From positions 1 through 39,114 of the forward strand of contig DATAZV010000133.1 of assembly GCA_036271855.1 (NCBI GenBank): a DNA stretch of 39,114 bases, given 5' to 3'. A program made the translations under genes and the position numbers. This DNA is from JAQGMJ01 sp036271855 (GTDB taxonomy: Bacteria > Pseudomonadota > Gammaproteobacteria > Burkholderiales > JAEUOS01). The notes beneath the pieces were generated by a model. That model saw only the letters and a list, made by a program, of their open reading frames with translations, ran no database searches and had not been told where the DNA came from. Numbering within the stretch: position 1 is the first letter of the stretch; the number at the start of each line of letters is the position of its first letter. Positions 17,501-25,039 of the stretch are shown here, piece by piece.

Positions 17501-18262
17501 ATGCGGCCGGCGATGCGGGCTTCCCTGTTCGCCGCGCTGCTGCTTTTACTTTCATTGGCAGGCCTGCCGGCGCGCGCGCAGGCGGTTCAATGCCGCGCGC
17601 TGGATTTTCACGACAAGCGCTACACCGTCTGCGAAGTCGACCTGGCGCAGGAGAAACTGCGCCCGTTCTTGCGCGACAGCGAAGGCAATCCGTTCAAGGG
17701 CTTCGACGCACTCAAGCGTTCGCTCGCCGGCCAGGGCGAACAACTGCTGTTCGCGATGAACGCGGGCATGTACCACCCGGACTATTCGCCGGTCGGCCTG
17801 TTTGTCGCCGATGGCAAGGAAATCTCGCCCCTGAGCACGGCTTCGGGCGAGGGCAATTTTTTTCTCAAGCCCAATGGCGTGTTTTTCGTCACCCAGTCCG
17901 GTGCGGGCATACTCGAAACCAGCCGCTATGCGCAGCGCCATGAGCCGGTGCTGCTGGCCACCCAGTCCGGCCCCATGCTCCTGGAACACGGCGAAATTCA
18001 TCCGCGTTTCATTCCCGCCTCCGATTCCTTGCGGGTGCGCAACGGCGTCGGCCTGCGCTCGCCCTCGCGGGCGGTGTTCGCCATCAGCGACAGCTCGGTG
18101 AATTTTTACGAATTCGCCGGCCTGTTCCGCGACGCGCTGGGTTGCAAGGAGGCGCTGTATTTCGACGGCAGCATCTCCAGCCTGTACTCGGCGCAACTGC
18201 AGCGTAACGACAATCTCAAGCCGCTGGGACCGATCATCGGCGTGACACGGCCGATGCGCTAG
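17501..18262 (+). CDS. Secreted phosphodiester glycosidase (NAGPA/DUF2233 domain) protein
   Basis: A 253-residue protein with a Sec signal peptide (ASLFAALLLLLSLAGLPARA, cleaved after AQA). The rest is a NAGPA-type domain: LLFAMNAGMYHPDYSPVGLF, then GNFFLKPNGVFFV, a QSGPMLL strand, and near the end EALYFDGSISSLYS. The family is named after the mammalian uncovering enzyme that removes N-acetylglucosamine from phosphodiesters. The bacterial periplasmic members have mostly unknown substrates. It starts 7 bp after tldD and is probably part of the same transcript. A start at the ATG at 17513 (MRASLF) is also possible. Confidence 0.85.
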   Translation: MRPAMRASLFAALLLLLSLAGLPARAQAVQCRALDFHDKRYTVCEVDLAQEKLRPFLRDSEGNPFKGFDALKRSLAGQGEQLLFAMNAGMYHPDYSPVGLFVADGKEISPLSTASGEGNFFLKPNGVFFVTQSGAGILETSRYAQRHEPVLLATQSGPMLLEHGEIHPRFIPASDSLRVRNGVGLRSPSRAVFAISDSSVNFYEFAGLFRDALGCKEALYFDGSISSLYSAQLQRNDNLKPLGPIIGVTRPMR

Positions 18263-18308
18263 AGTAGCGGCGGTGGAATGGACCGGGCCGGGCAAGGAGA
18301 ACAATAAT

Positions 18309-18902
18309 ATGCATGCAACAAGACGGCTGGCGCGCGCGGCGGTGCTGTGCCTGAGCTTGCTCGCGCAAGGCTGCGACGACGATGATGACGATACGATCAG
18401 GGCGGAAGAAAAGGCGCTGCTGATCACCGCGGCGGAAGTGGCGCCCTACATGCACAGCAACTATGACCTGTCCCGTGGACAGTTCAAGAAAGCCGTCAAT
18501 CCCGTCATCGATTCCAAGGAACTGACCTATCATTTCCAGTTCAAGGAAGGAGCGGGCGAGGCGCCGCTGTACATCCACTACACGATCTCGATGCAGCCGA
18601 GAATCATCGGGGCCTACGACAATGCCTTTCAGGAGGCAGGCGTCGACATCGGTCTTGCCATCGGCAAACTCAAGCAGATGCCGCTGGATAATTTTCCGAC
18701 CTACGGCGACAGTTCCTCATGCAAGCTGCTGCTGACGCAGGATGACCGCCCGGTGGGCAACCTGTTCAGCGTCAGGTATGGCCGCAAGACCGCGCGGCTG
18801 TTGATCACCGGCTTGTATATCCGCAATCCAGCGGTCTGGCAGGAAATGGTCGGGGGCAAGCTGCGGCTGCTGGAAAGTTACGCCGGGAAGGCGAAGGCAT
18901 GA
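18309..18902 (+). CDS. Putative lipoprotein with a run of six aspartates after the lipid cysteine
   Basis: A 197-residue protein. The ATG at 18309 was chosen for its AAGGAGA site 8 nt upstream. The N-terminus (MHATRRLARAAVLCLSLLAQGC) is basic then hydrophobic and ends at Cys22, which would be lipidated. The lipobox LAQGC is imperfect. Asp23 to Asp28 follow directly. In enterobacteria an Asp at position +2 keeps a lipoprotein in the inner membrane; whether that holds here is inference. The mature domain is mixed alpha/beta with no family I recognise. The stop overlaps the start of the next gene, so the two are translationally coupled. Confidence 0.7.
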   Translation: MHATRRLARAAVLCLSLLAQGCDDDDDDTIRAEEKALLITAAEVAPYMHSNYDLSRGQFKKAVNPVIDSKELTYHFQFKEGAGEAPLYIHYTISMQPRIIGAYDNAFQEAGVDIGLAIGKLKQMPLDNFPTYGDSSSCKLLLTQDDRPVGNLFSVRYGRKTARLLITGLYIRNPAVWQEMVGGKLRLLESYAGKAKA

Positions 18903-19231
18903 GCCCCCGATTTCGCGAGTTCGACGACTACTGGCTGGCCTACCTGGCCGCGCATTCGCGGCCGGCGACGCGCGCCTGCCATTACGTGGCCACGGTGGTC
19001 GGGCTCGGCGGCGGCTTGCTGCTGTCGCTATGCGTCGTCTGGTGGGGCCTGTTCGCGCTCGGCGGCGCCTGCTACGCGCTGGCGCTGGCCAGCCATCCGC
19101 TGTTGCAGGGCAACCGGCCCTTCGCGCGGCAGCCCGCATGGGGGCTGCTGTGCGATTTCAGGATGCTCGGCCTGGCGCTGACCGGCGGCTTGCGTGCCGA
19201 GCTGGCGCGCACCGGCGCGGTTGCCGCTTAG
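18899..19231 (+). CDS. Mpo1-like (DUF962) small membrane protein
   Basis: A 110-residue protein. It has the DUF962 pattern: FDDYWLAYLAAHSRPATRACHYVAT, two hydrophobic segments, then ASHPLLQGNRPFARQP. In yeast, Mpo1 is an iron-dependent dioxygenase that shortens 2-hydroxy fatty acids; conserved histidines bind the iron, and His19, His28 and His66 are the matching candidates here. Activity in bacteria is inferred. It begins within the stop of the lipoprotein gene. Its own stop overlaps that of the convergent Bug gene by 4 bp. Confidence 0.82.
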   Translation: MSPRFREFDDYWLAYLAAHSRPATRACHYVATVVGLGGGLLLSLCVVWWGLFALGGACYALALASHPLLQGNRPFARQPAWGLLCDFRMLGLALTGGLRAELARTGAVAA

Positions 19232-20211
19232 TCCACCTTCGCCCCGCTCACCTTGACGATGCCCGCCCACAGCCTGGCCTGCTGGTCGAGGAATTTGCGC
19301 ATCTCTTCCAGTGTCATGTCGAGCGGTTCGCCGCCTTCGGCGGCCAGTCGGTCGGCGACCGCCGGCGATTTCATCGCCGCGCTCAGGGCGTCGTGCAGCT
19401 TGGTGATGACAGCCGCGGGCACCTTGGCCTGGGTGAACAGGCCGTACCACTGCGTGGCTTCGTAGCCGGGCACGCCGGATTCGGCAATCGTTGGCAGGTT
19501 GGGCAGCAGCTTCAGGCGCTTCGGGCTGGCGGTGGCGAGCACGCGCAGGCGCCCGGAGTCCATGTAGGGCTTGACCGGCAAGAGGCCGGTGATGGTCATC
19601 TGCACCTGGCCGCCCATCAGGTCGGTGAGAGAAGGCGAGGTGCCCTTGTAGGGCACGTGCACGATGTTGACCCCGGCCATGCTCTTGAAATGCTCGACCG
19701 CGAGGTGGGCGGCGCTGCCGTTGCCTCCGGAACCGTAGGAGAGCTTGCCCGGCTCCTTTTTCGCCAGCGCGATCAGATCTTTCACCGACTGCACCGGCAG
19801 GTCCTTGTTCACCACCAGCACATTGGGGATCATGGCGATCATGCCGATCGGCGCGAAATCCTTCTGCGGGTCGTAAGGAAGCTTCGTGTAGAGGGCCGGG
19901 TTGATTGAGAAGGTGCCGACGTGGCCGATGACGATGGTGTAGCCGTCGGGCGCCGACTTGGCGGCGATGTCCAGGCCGATGTTGCCGCCGGCGCCGCCGT
20001 GGTTTTCGATCACCATCGAGGTTTTCAGGGTTTCGCCCAGGTTCTGGCCGACCAGCCGGGCGATGATGTCGTTGCTGCCGCCGGGCACGTAGGGAACGAT
20101 GAATTTGACCGGATGGTCGGGGTAGCTGCCTTGCGCGAGCGCGGGTGTAGTCAACGCGGCGCAAGCGGCAAAGGCCAGGCCGGCGCATCCGGCGAGCTTG
20201 AGGAATTTCAT
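19228..20211 (-). CDS. Bug-family TTT substrate-binding protein (first copy)
   Basis: A 327-residue periplasmic binding protein with a signal peptide (MKFLKLAGCAGLAFAACAAL, cleaved after ALAQ). Then come the Bug hallmarks YPDHPVKFIVPYVPGGSNDI, ENHGGAGGNIG and the HVPYKGTSPSLTDLMGGQV region. Members bind small carboxylates for tripartite tricarboxylate transport, but most are orphans without a TctAB permease nearby, as here. The start is the ATG at 20211 with AGGAG 9 nt upstream. It lies downstream of the LysR gene on the same strand and probably serves uptake of the aromatic acid handled by the divergent catabolic genes. Confidence 0.93.
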   Translation of the reverse strand: MKFLKLAGCAGLAFAACAALTTPALAQGSYPDHPVKFIVPYVPGGSNDIIARLVGQNLGETLKTSMVIENHGGAGGNIGLDIAAKSAPDGYTIVIGHVGTFSINPALYTKLPYDPQKDFAPIGMIAMIPNVLVVNKDLPVQSVKDLIALAKKEPGKLSYGSGGNGSAAHLAVEHFKSMAGVNIVHVPYKGTSPSLTDLMGGQVQMTITGLLPVKPYMDSGRLRVLATASPKRLKLLPNLPTIAESGVPGYEATQWYGLFTQAKVPAAVITKLHDALSAAMKSPAVADRLAAEGGEPLDMTLEEMRKFLDQQARLWAGIVKVSGAKVD

Positions 20212-20243
20212 GAATTTGTCTCCTGAATGAGGTCTGGATTGTT

Positions 20244-20267
20244 GCGCATGCCGGAAAAAACATGCGC
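20244..20267. promoter_or_regulatory. Perfect 7-bp inverted repeat between the LysR gene and the Bug gene
   Basis: GCGCATG (20244-20250) and CATGCGC (20261-20267) are exact reverse complements around a 10-nt A-rich spacer. The repeat lies 33 bp upstream of the Bug start. No T-tract follows either arm, so it looks more like an operator or an mRNA hairpin than a terminator. Confidence 0.5.
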
Positions 20268-20314
20268 GGATGATTTGGCAGTTCGCAAAAGTATTTGTCG
20301 CGCCTGATCGCACC

Positions 20315-21307
20315 TCAGGCGGTACGCTTGCCCCGGGCGCGAACCGGCGCGCGTGCCGGCGGACTGGCGCGGGCCCGCTTGGCCGGCGCCTCGCGCGGCG
20401 GGCTGTCGGCGAGCTGGGACTTGATCAGCGCGATGGTGTGCCGCGCCAGGCTGCTCAGGGGGCGCTGCGCCGCGGTGGCGATCACCAGCGGCGTGCTGAT
20501 GGTGGGGGCGACGATGCGGGCGGCGGCCAGCGGGCGCGTCGCCTGGTGGCCCTGCAGGGCATCGCGCGTCAGCACGGCATAGCCGAAGCCGCGCTCTACC
20601 AGGTCGAGTACGGCGGTGATGGAATCGATTTCGAGGGCCACGGTGAGTTTGACGTCATGGCGAGCGCAGTCGGCCTCGATCAGGTTGCGAAACACGTTGG
20701 GCCGGCTGGGGATGATCAGCGGGTAGTGCGCCAGCTCGGCCAGGCGCACGCTGGCGGGCAGGCGGGCGCGGCTGTTCTTGCGCCCGCCGGCGGCGCCGAT
20801 CAGGTAGAGCTCGCTTGAGCGCACGCGCTCGTATTCGAGCTGCGGGTTGACCGGCGGGTTGTACAGCAGGGCGACGTCCAGGCGCCCGAGCAGCAGCCAC
20901 TCCTGCATTGAGGCGGACAGGCCTTCGACGATGCCGATGGATGCCTGGGCGTAGCGCTCGCGGAATTGTTCCACCAGGCGCACGGTGAGCAGCTTGCCGA
21001 TGGAGGGCGGCAGGCCCACCACCACCTTGCCCATCGGCACGGCTTCGCGGTCGTGCAGTTCCTGGCGCGCCAGTTCGACCTGATGCAAAATACCGCGGCC
21101 GTGCTCCAGCAGGCGCCGCCCGCTTTCGGTCGGGGTGACGCCGCGGCCGTTGCGGTACAGCAGGTGCTGCTGCAGCTCGATTTCCAGCTGGCGCACCTGG
21201 CGCGACAGCACCGGCTGCGACATGTCGAGGGTGGCGGCGGCCTTGGTGAAGCTGCCGAGCTCGGCGACGCGGACAAACCACTCGAGTTGTTTCAGGTCCA
21301 TGGACAT
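20315..21307 (-). CDS. LysR-type transcriptional regulator of the catabolic cluster
   Basis: A 330-residue regulator. Residues 1-60 are the winged helix-turn-helix (DLKQLEWFVRVAELGSFTKA, SQPVLSRQVRQLE, LLYRNGRGVTPTESG), followed by the two-lobed inducer-binding domain. The last 30 or so residues are a Pro/Ala/Arg/Lys tail beyond the normal fold. The pattern of the DNA-binding half is like the Nac/CynR group. It is divergent from galB, so it most likely controls the galB-ligI operon and, on its own side, the Bug gene. In Pseudomonas gallate clusters GalR is also a LysR protein. The start may be the ATG at 21307 or 21301. A GGAGGAG lies about 18 nt upstream of 21307, farther away than usual. 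Confidence 0.9.
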   Translation of the reverse strand: MSMDLKQLEWFVRVAELGSFTKAAATLDMSQPVLSRQVRQLEIELQQHLLYRNGRGVTPTESGRRLLEHGRGILHQVELARQELHDREAVPMGKVVVGLPPSIGKLLTVRLVEQFRERYAQASIGIVEGLSASMQEWLLLGRLDVALLYNPPVNPQLEYERVRSSELYLIGAAGGRKNSRARLPASVRLAELAHYPLIIPSRPNVFRNLIEADCARHDVKLTVALEIDSITAVLDLVERGFGYAVLTRDALQGHQATRPLAAARIVAPTISTPLVIATAAQRPLSSLARHTIALIKSQLADSPPREAPAKRARASPPARAPVRARGKRTA

Positions 21308-21361
21308 GGGGCCGGATGATCGGCGCTCCTCCGGTGTGGAGCAAGCGCGGCGGCCGGAAAT

Positions 21362-21378
21362 CTGATATGTAGAATCAG
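21362..21378. promoter_or_regulatory. Inverted repeat in the LysR/galB divergent promoter region
   Basis: CTGAT (21362-21366) and ATCAG (21374-21378) are exact reverse complements around a 7-nt centre. The repeat sits 55 bp upstream of the LysR start and 151 bp upstream of galB, in an A/T-rich stretch. The size and position are those of a LysR-family recognition site. Confidence 0.45.
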
Positions 21379-21528
21379 CATAGCAGATAGTTTTGAAATG
21401 TGGTTTTATTCAGGGCATTTGAGGTTCAAAATAGCGGTCTAGCCGGCGGCTTGCGCCGTTTTTCAGCCATCGCGCGGCAAAAAACATTCCGCGTCAACTT
21501 GATTCCAGGTTTTCCAGGAGAAAACAGC

Positions 21529-22257
21529 ATGTCATCCAAAACAGCAGTGGTGGTCTCGGCCCATTCCGCCGACTTCGTCTGGCGCGCGGGCGGCGCCATC
21601 GCCCTGTATGCCAAGCGCGGCTGGCGGGTGAAAGTGGTCTGCCTGTCTTTCGGCGAGCGCGGCGAGTCCGCCAAGCTGTGGCGCCAGCCCGGCATGACCA
21701 TGGACAAGGTGAAGGCCGACCGCAAGGTGGAAGCCACCAAGGCTGCCGACCTGCTGGGTGCGGAAATCGAGTTCTTCGACACCGGCGACTACCCGATGCG
21801 CGTCTCCGACGAGGCGCTGTTCCGCCTGGTCGACATCTACCGCGAGATGCAGCCCGAGTTCATCCTTTCCCACTCGCTGGAAGACCCGTACAACTTCGAC
21901 CACCCGCTCACCGCCAGCATCGCCCAGGAAGCGCGCGTGACGGCGCAGGCGCACGGCCACAAGCCGGAGACCAAGGTGCTGGGCGCGCCGCCGGTGTTCC
22001 TGTTCGAGCCGCACCAGACCGAGATGTGCAACTGGAAGCCGCAGGTGTACATCGACATCGGCGAAGTATGGGAAACCAAGCGCAAGGCTTTCGAACTGAT
22101 GGCCGCGCAGGAGTACCTGTGGGACTACTACACCCGCGTCGCGCTGCAGCGCGGCTTGCAGGCTTCGCGCAACGCCAATAACGCCGAAGGCAAGAAGATC
22201 GTCTATGCCGAGGCCTACCAGCGCATCTTCCCGCAAGTGGTGAGCGAGCTGGCGTAA
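21529..22257 (+). CDS. galB: 4-oxalomesaconate hydratase (PIG-L/LmbE-like, GalB type)
   Basis: A 242-residue protein. The ATG at 21529 has CAGGAG 8 nt upstream. It closely follows the GalB sequence as I recall it: KTAVVVSAHSADFVWRAGG, then VVCLSFGERGESAKLWRQ. The LmbE-fold metal site fits His12, Asp15 and His125 (YNFDHPLTAS). GalB hydrates the enol/keto form of 4-oxalomesaconate to 4-carboxy-4-hydroxy-2-oxoadipate in gallate and protocatechuate 4,5-cleavage pathways. The presence of ligI three genes downstream, which makes its substrate, supports the call. Generic N-acetylglucosamine deacetylase annotation would be misleading here. Confidence 0.85.
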   Translation: MSSKTAVVVSAHSADFVWRAGGAIALYAKRGWRVKVVCLSFGERGESAKLWRQPGMTMDKVKADRKVEATKAADLLGAEIEFFDTGDYPMRVSDEALFRLVDIYREMQPEFILSHSLEDPYNFDHPLTASIAQEARVTAQAHGHKPETKVLGAPPVFLFEPHQTEMCNWKPQVYIDIGEVWETKRKAFELMAAQEYLWDYYTRVALQRGLQASRNANNAEGKKIVYAEAYQRIFPQVVSELA

Positions 22258-22297
22258 GCTGAAAGGCCCCGCGTGGATCAGGCTAAAGGAGCATGAG

Positions 22298-22888
22298 GTG
22301 GAGACAGGCAAGGTAGTCGACGTCGAAAAAATCAAGGCCATGGCGCCGCCCGCCGGCAATCCGTTCCAGGTGCAGAAGATCGGCCACGTCGTGCTCAACG
22401 TGGTCGATGTCGAGCGCTCGGCCGCGTTTTACACCGGCGTGCTGGGCTTTCGCATTTCGGATGTGTATCCGGAAACCATGATGCGCGGCGGCATGGTGTT
22501 CATGCGTTGCGCAGCCGACCATCACGGCGTCGCGCTGGTCGGTTCGGCGCGCGCCGAGTCGCACCGCACCGACCTCAACCACCTCGCTTTCGAAGTCGCT
22601 TCGCTGGACGAGGTGCTTCTGGCGCGCGACCATCTGAAGAAGCACGGCGTGCGCGTGGTCTTCGAAGGGCGCCGGCGCGCCGGCTGTCAGGTGGCGGTGG
22701 AGTTTCTCGACCCCGACGGCCACCACCTCGAGATTTACTGGGGGCTGGACCAGATCGGCAGCGACGGTATCATCCGGCCACCGGAACAGTGGCGTGAACA
22801 CAAAAGCCTGGAGGCGGCGATTGCCGATGCGCCGGTCGGGCAGGACACCAGCCTGAGAAATCCGGCTTTGCTGAAAGCACGCGCCTGA
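22298..22888 (+). CDS. VOC-family protein, probable extradiol dioxygenase-like enzyme
   Basis: A 196-residue protein starting at a GTG (22298) with AAGGAG at the right distance. It has one vicinal-oxygen-chelate fold: KIGHVVLNVVDVERSAAFYT, then DLNHLAFEVAS and PDGHHLEIYWGL. The metal set His30, His95 and Glu145 is intact (2-His-1-Glu), as in Fe(II) or Mn(II) catechol 2,3-dioxygenases and in some fosfomycin-resistance or glyoxalase enzymes. Its place between galB and the Bug gene argues for action on a ring compound or its cleavage product. The actual substrate cannot be told. Confidence 0.8.
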   Translation: METGKVVDVEKIKAMAPPAGNPFQVQKIGHVVLNVVDVERSAAFYTGVLGFRISDVYPETMMRGGMVFMRCAADHHGVALVGSARAESHRTDLNHLAFEVASLDEVLLARDHLKKHGVRVVFEGRRRAGCQVAVEFLDPDGHHLEIYWGLDQIGSDGIIRPPEQWREHKSLEAAIADAPVGQDTSLRNPALLKARA

Positions 22889-22916
22889 TCAAAGGCGCGG
22901 CATACAAGGAGATAAC

Positions 22917-23891
22917 GTGACGTACAACCTCAAATCCTGGCTTGCTGTCTGTACCACGGCCTGCCTGCTGTTTTGCGCCGGCGCACAGGCGCAGAAATTT
23001 CCCGAGCGCCCGATCAAGATCGTGGTGCCCTTCGGGCCCGGCGGCCTGGGCGATGTTTCTGCCCGCATCGTCGCCAAGAAAATGAGCGACCAGATGGGGC
23101 AGCAGGTGTTCATCGAAAACCTGCCCAGCGCCGGCGGCATTACCGCCGCGCAAAACGTCGCCCATTCGACGCCCGACGGCTATACGCTGTTCCTGCTGAC
23201 CAACGCCAACGCGGTGGCGCCCGCGCTGTTCAAGTCGCTGCCCTACAACGCACTCACCGATTTCCAGCCGATTTCCACGCTGGGCTTTTTCGACATCATG
23301 CTGGTGGTCGACAACGCCAGCCCGCTGAAGACGGTGGCCGACGTGATCGCCGCGGCAAAAAAGAATCCCGACAAATTCAACACCGGGTCGATCGTCACCG
23401 GCAGCAGCCAGAACCTGTCTGCCGCGCTGTTTACCAGCATGGCGGGCCTGTCCAGCCCGGTGGTGCCGTTCAAGACTTCCGGCGAGGTGCTGACGGCGTT
23501 GAAGACCGGCGATATCCAGATCGGTTTTGAAATGCTGCCGCCGATCGCCGGGCAGCTCAAGGCCGGCAGCCTGCGCGCCATCGCGGTAGCCTCCGCCAAG
23601 CGCCTGCCGACGATGCCCGAGGTGCCGACCATCTCGGAGGCCGGCGTGCCGGGCTACCTGTCGACCTCGTGGAACGGCTTTGCCGCGCCGGTGAAGACGC
23701 CGCGCGAGGTGGTGCTGCGCCTGAATGCGGAGATCACCAAGGCGCTGGAATCGGCCGAAGTGAAAAAGCTGCTGGGCGACTCTGGAGTCGAGGCGCGCCC
23801 TTCCACGCCGGAAGCCTTCAAGTCGCTGCTCGAATCCGAAACCGTCAAGTGGCGCCGCGTGATCGAGGCGGCGAAGATCGAAAAGCAGTAA
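22917..23891 (+). CDS. Bug-family TTT substrate-binding protein (second copy)
   Basis: A 324-residue periplasmic binding protein starting at a GTG (22917) with AAGGAG 5 nt before it. The signal peptide ends at AQAQ. The mature part opens with FPERPIKIVVPFGPGGLGDV and carries ENLPSAGGITAAQNVAHSTP and the closing VKWRRVIEAAKIEKQ. It is only distantly like the first Bug protein on the other side of the LysR gene, so it may bind a different ligand. Located inside the galB-ligI operon, it probably captures the aromatic or pyrone dicarboxylate that these enzymes degrade. No TctA/TctB membrane genes are in the window. Confidence 0.92.
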   Translation: MTYNLKSWLAVCTTACLLFCAGAQAQKFPERPIKIVVPFGPGGLGDVSARIVAKKMSDQMGQQVFIENLPSAGGITAAQNVAHSTPDGYTLFLLTNANAVAPALFKSLPYNALTDFQPISTLGFFDIMLVVDNASPLKTVADVIAAAKKNPDKFNTGSIVTGSSQNLSAALFTSMAGLSSPVVPFKTSGEVLTALKTGDIQIGFEMLPPIAGQLKAGSLRAIAVASAKRLPTMPEVPTISEAGVPGYLSTSWNGFAAPVKTPREVVLRLNAEITKALESAEVKKLLGDSGVEARPSTPEAFKSLLESETVKWRRVIEAAKIEKQ

Positions 23892-23929
23892 GCGATCAGC
23901 ATCACCTTTCAGCAACTACAGGAAGTCTC

Positions 23930-24808
23930 ATGAGCAAAGAAATCAAGGCCTGCCGGGCGCCGGACCCGAACCCGATCAAGCCGACCTTCAAGATGCCGGC
24001 CAACGCCTGCGACGCGCATTGCCACGTCTTCGGCCCCGCCGCCGAATTCCCCTTCGCCGACGACCGCACCTACACCCCGCCGGACGCCGGTTTCGAGATG
24101 CTGCGCGCGCTGCACAAGCACCTGGGGCTGTCGCGCGCGGTGATCGTCCACGCCAGCTGCCATGGCACCGACAACAGCGTGACGCTGGACGCCATCAAAC
24201 GCTCCAACGGCGCCTATCGAGGCGTCGCCATGCTGCATGGTGGCATCACCGACAGCCAGCTGGCGGACCTCGACGCCGGCGGCATGCGCGGCATGCGCTT
24301 CAACTTCGTCAAGCACCTGGGCGGCATGCAGGACATCGAGCTGTTCGACAAGATGATAGCGCGCGCCGAGCCGCTGGGCTGGCACGTGGTGCTGCATCTG
24401 GACGTCGAAGACCTCGAAGAGCATGCGCCGCGCATCAAGCGCATGAAGGTGCCCTTCGTGATCGACCACATGGGCCGCGCCAAGGCCGCCGAGGGGCTGC
24501 AGCAGCCGGCCTTCCAGATACTGCTGGACATGATGCGGCACAACCCGCTGGCCTGGGTGAAGATCTGCGGTTCCGAGCGCGTCTCGGTGGGCAAGCGCCC
24601 GTTCAAGGATGCGGTGCCGTTCGCGCAGGCGCTGATCGAAGCCGCGCCGGATCGCATTCTCTGGGGCACCGACTGGCCGCACCCGAATATCTCCAAGGAC
24701 ATGCCCAACGACGGCGAACTGGTCGACCTGTTCCCCGAGTTCACCAGCGATCCGGCCCTACAGCAGAAGATCCTGGTCGACAATCCGGCCCGGCTGTACG
24801 GGTTCTGA
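23930..24808 (+). CDS. ligI: 2-pyrone-4,6-dicarboxylate lactonase (LigI type)
   Basis: A 292-residue amidohydrolase-superfamily protein that opens the PDC lactone to 4-oxalomesaconate. The strand-1 motif is Asp28-x-His30-x-His32 in CDAHCHVFGP. MRGMRFNFVKHLGG supplies the substrate arginine, FVIDHMGRAKAAEG a further His, and LWGTDWPHPN the strand-8 acid. That acid is Asp248, the same number I recall for the catalytic Asp of Sphingomonas LigI. LigI is unusual in needing no metal. The next enzyme, GalB, is encoded in the same operon. The start at 23930 is preceded by AGGAAG 5 nt away. A terminator follows the stop. Confidence 0.9.
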   Translation: MSKEIKACRAPDPNPIKPTFKMPANACDAHCHVFGPAAEFPFADDRTYTPPDAGFEMLRALHKHLGLSRAVIVHASCHGTDNSVTLDAIKRSNGAYRGVAMLHGGITDSQLADLDAGGMRGMRFNFVKHLGGMQDIELFDKMIARAEPLGWHVVLHLDVEDLEEHAPRIKRMKVPFVIDHMGRAKAAEGLQQPAFQILLDMMRHNPLAWVKICGSERVSVGKRPFKDAVPFAQALIEAAPDRILWGTDWPHPNISKDMPNDGELVDLFPEFTSDPALQQKILVDNPARLYGF

Positions 24809-24837
24809 ACGCCGCGCCCTTGTGGCGCGGGCGCGAC

Positions 24838-24866
24838 AGCCCGGGGCCGCAAGCCCTGGCTTTTTT
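24838..24866 (+). terminator. Rho-independent terminator of the galB-ligI operon
   Basis: AGCC-c-GGG pairs with CCC-t-GGCT (one internal mismatch) around a short loop, and six T follow (24861-24866). It lies 30 bp after the ligI stop and just before the aroG promoter. A GC-rich hairpin (CCGCGCC/GGCGCGG) precedes it without a T-tract. Confidence 0.6.
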
Positions 24867-24874
24867 GCATCAAG

Positions 24875-24903
24875 TTGCAAAAACGGCGGCTTCCGGTTAA
24901 AGT
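24875..24903 (+). promoter_or_regulatory. Sigma-70-type promoter of the aroG leader
   Basis: -35 TTGCAA (24875-24880, 4 of 6) and -10 TAAAGT (24898-24903, 4 of 6) are separated by exactly 17 nt. Transcription would start near 24910, about 30 nt before the leader-peptide ATG. No TyrR-like box was recognised. Confidence 0.55.
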
Positions 24904-24940
24904 GGCCGTCCGTTTTACGCAAAAACCTTCTCACACCGCC

Positions 24941-25003
24941 ATGCGCTACGCTTTCTTTTTTGGCTACTTCTGGTTCTACCTCAGCCCCCGGCGGAGTTCG
25001 TAG
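24941..25003 (+). CDS. aroG leader peptide, 20 codons, nine of them aromatic
   Basis: A short open frame with an ATG at 24941 and TAG at 25001. The codons give M-R-Y-A-F-F-F-G-Y-F-W-F-Y, then L-S-P-R-R-S-S. Tyr, Phe and Trp thus fill nine of positions 3-13. This composition is that of an attenuation leader peptide such as PheL or TrpL, but it covers all three end products of the pathway. There is no obvious Shine-Dalgarno sequence, only CACACCGCC before the ATG. The gene lies between a promoter and a terminator hairpin in front of aroG. Ribosome stalling on the aromatic codons would report the charging of tRNA-Phe, tRNA-Tyr and tRNA-Trp. Confidence 0.85.
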   Translation: MRYAFFFGYFWFYLSPRRSS

Positions 25004-25039
25004 AGTGAGATGCGTTTGAACTGAAACAGCAGATTCTCG

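Noticed and set aside
21529..22257. GlcNAc-PI or mycothiol-type deacetylase
   Set aside because: The LmbE fold alone suggests this, but the sequence details and the ligI neighbour fit the GalB hydratase better.
19228..24808. A mobile genomic island
   Set aside because: No integrase, transposase, tRNA border or flanking repeat is visible and base composition looks like its surroundings, so I use island only in the functional sense.
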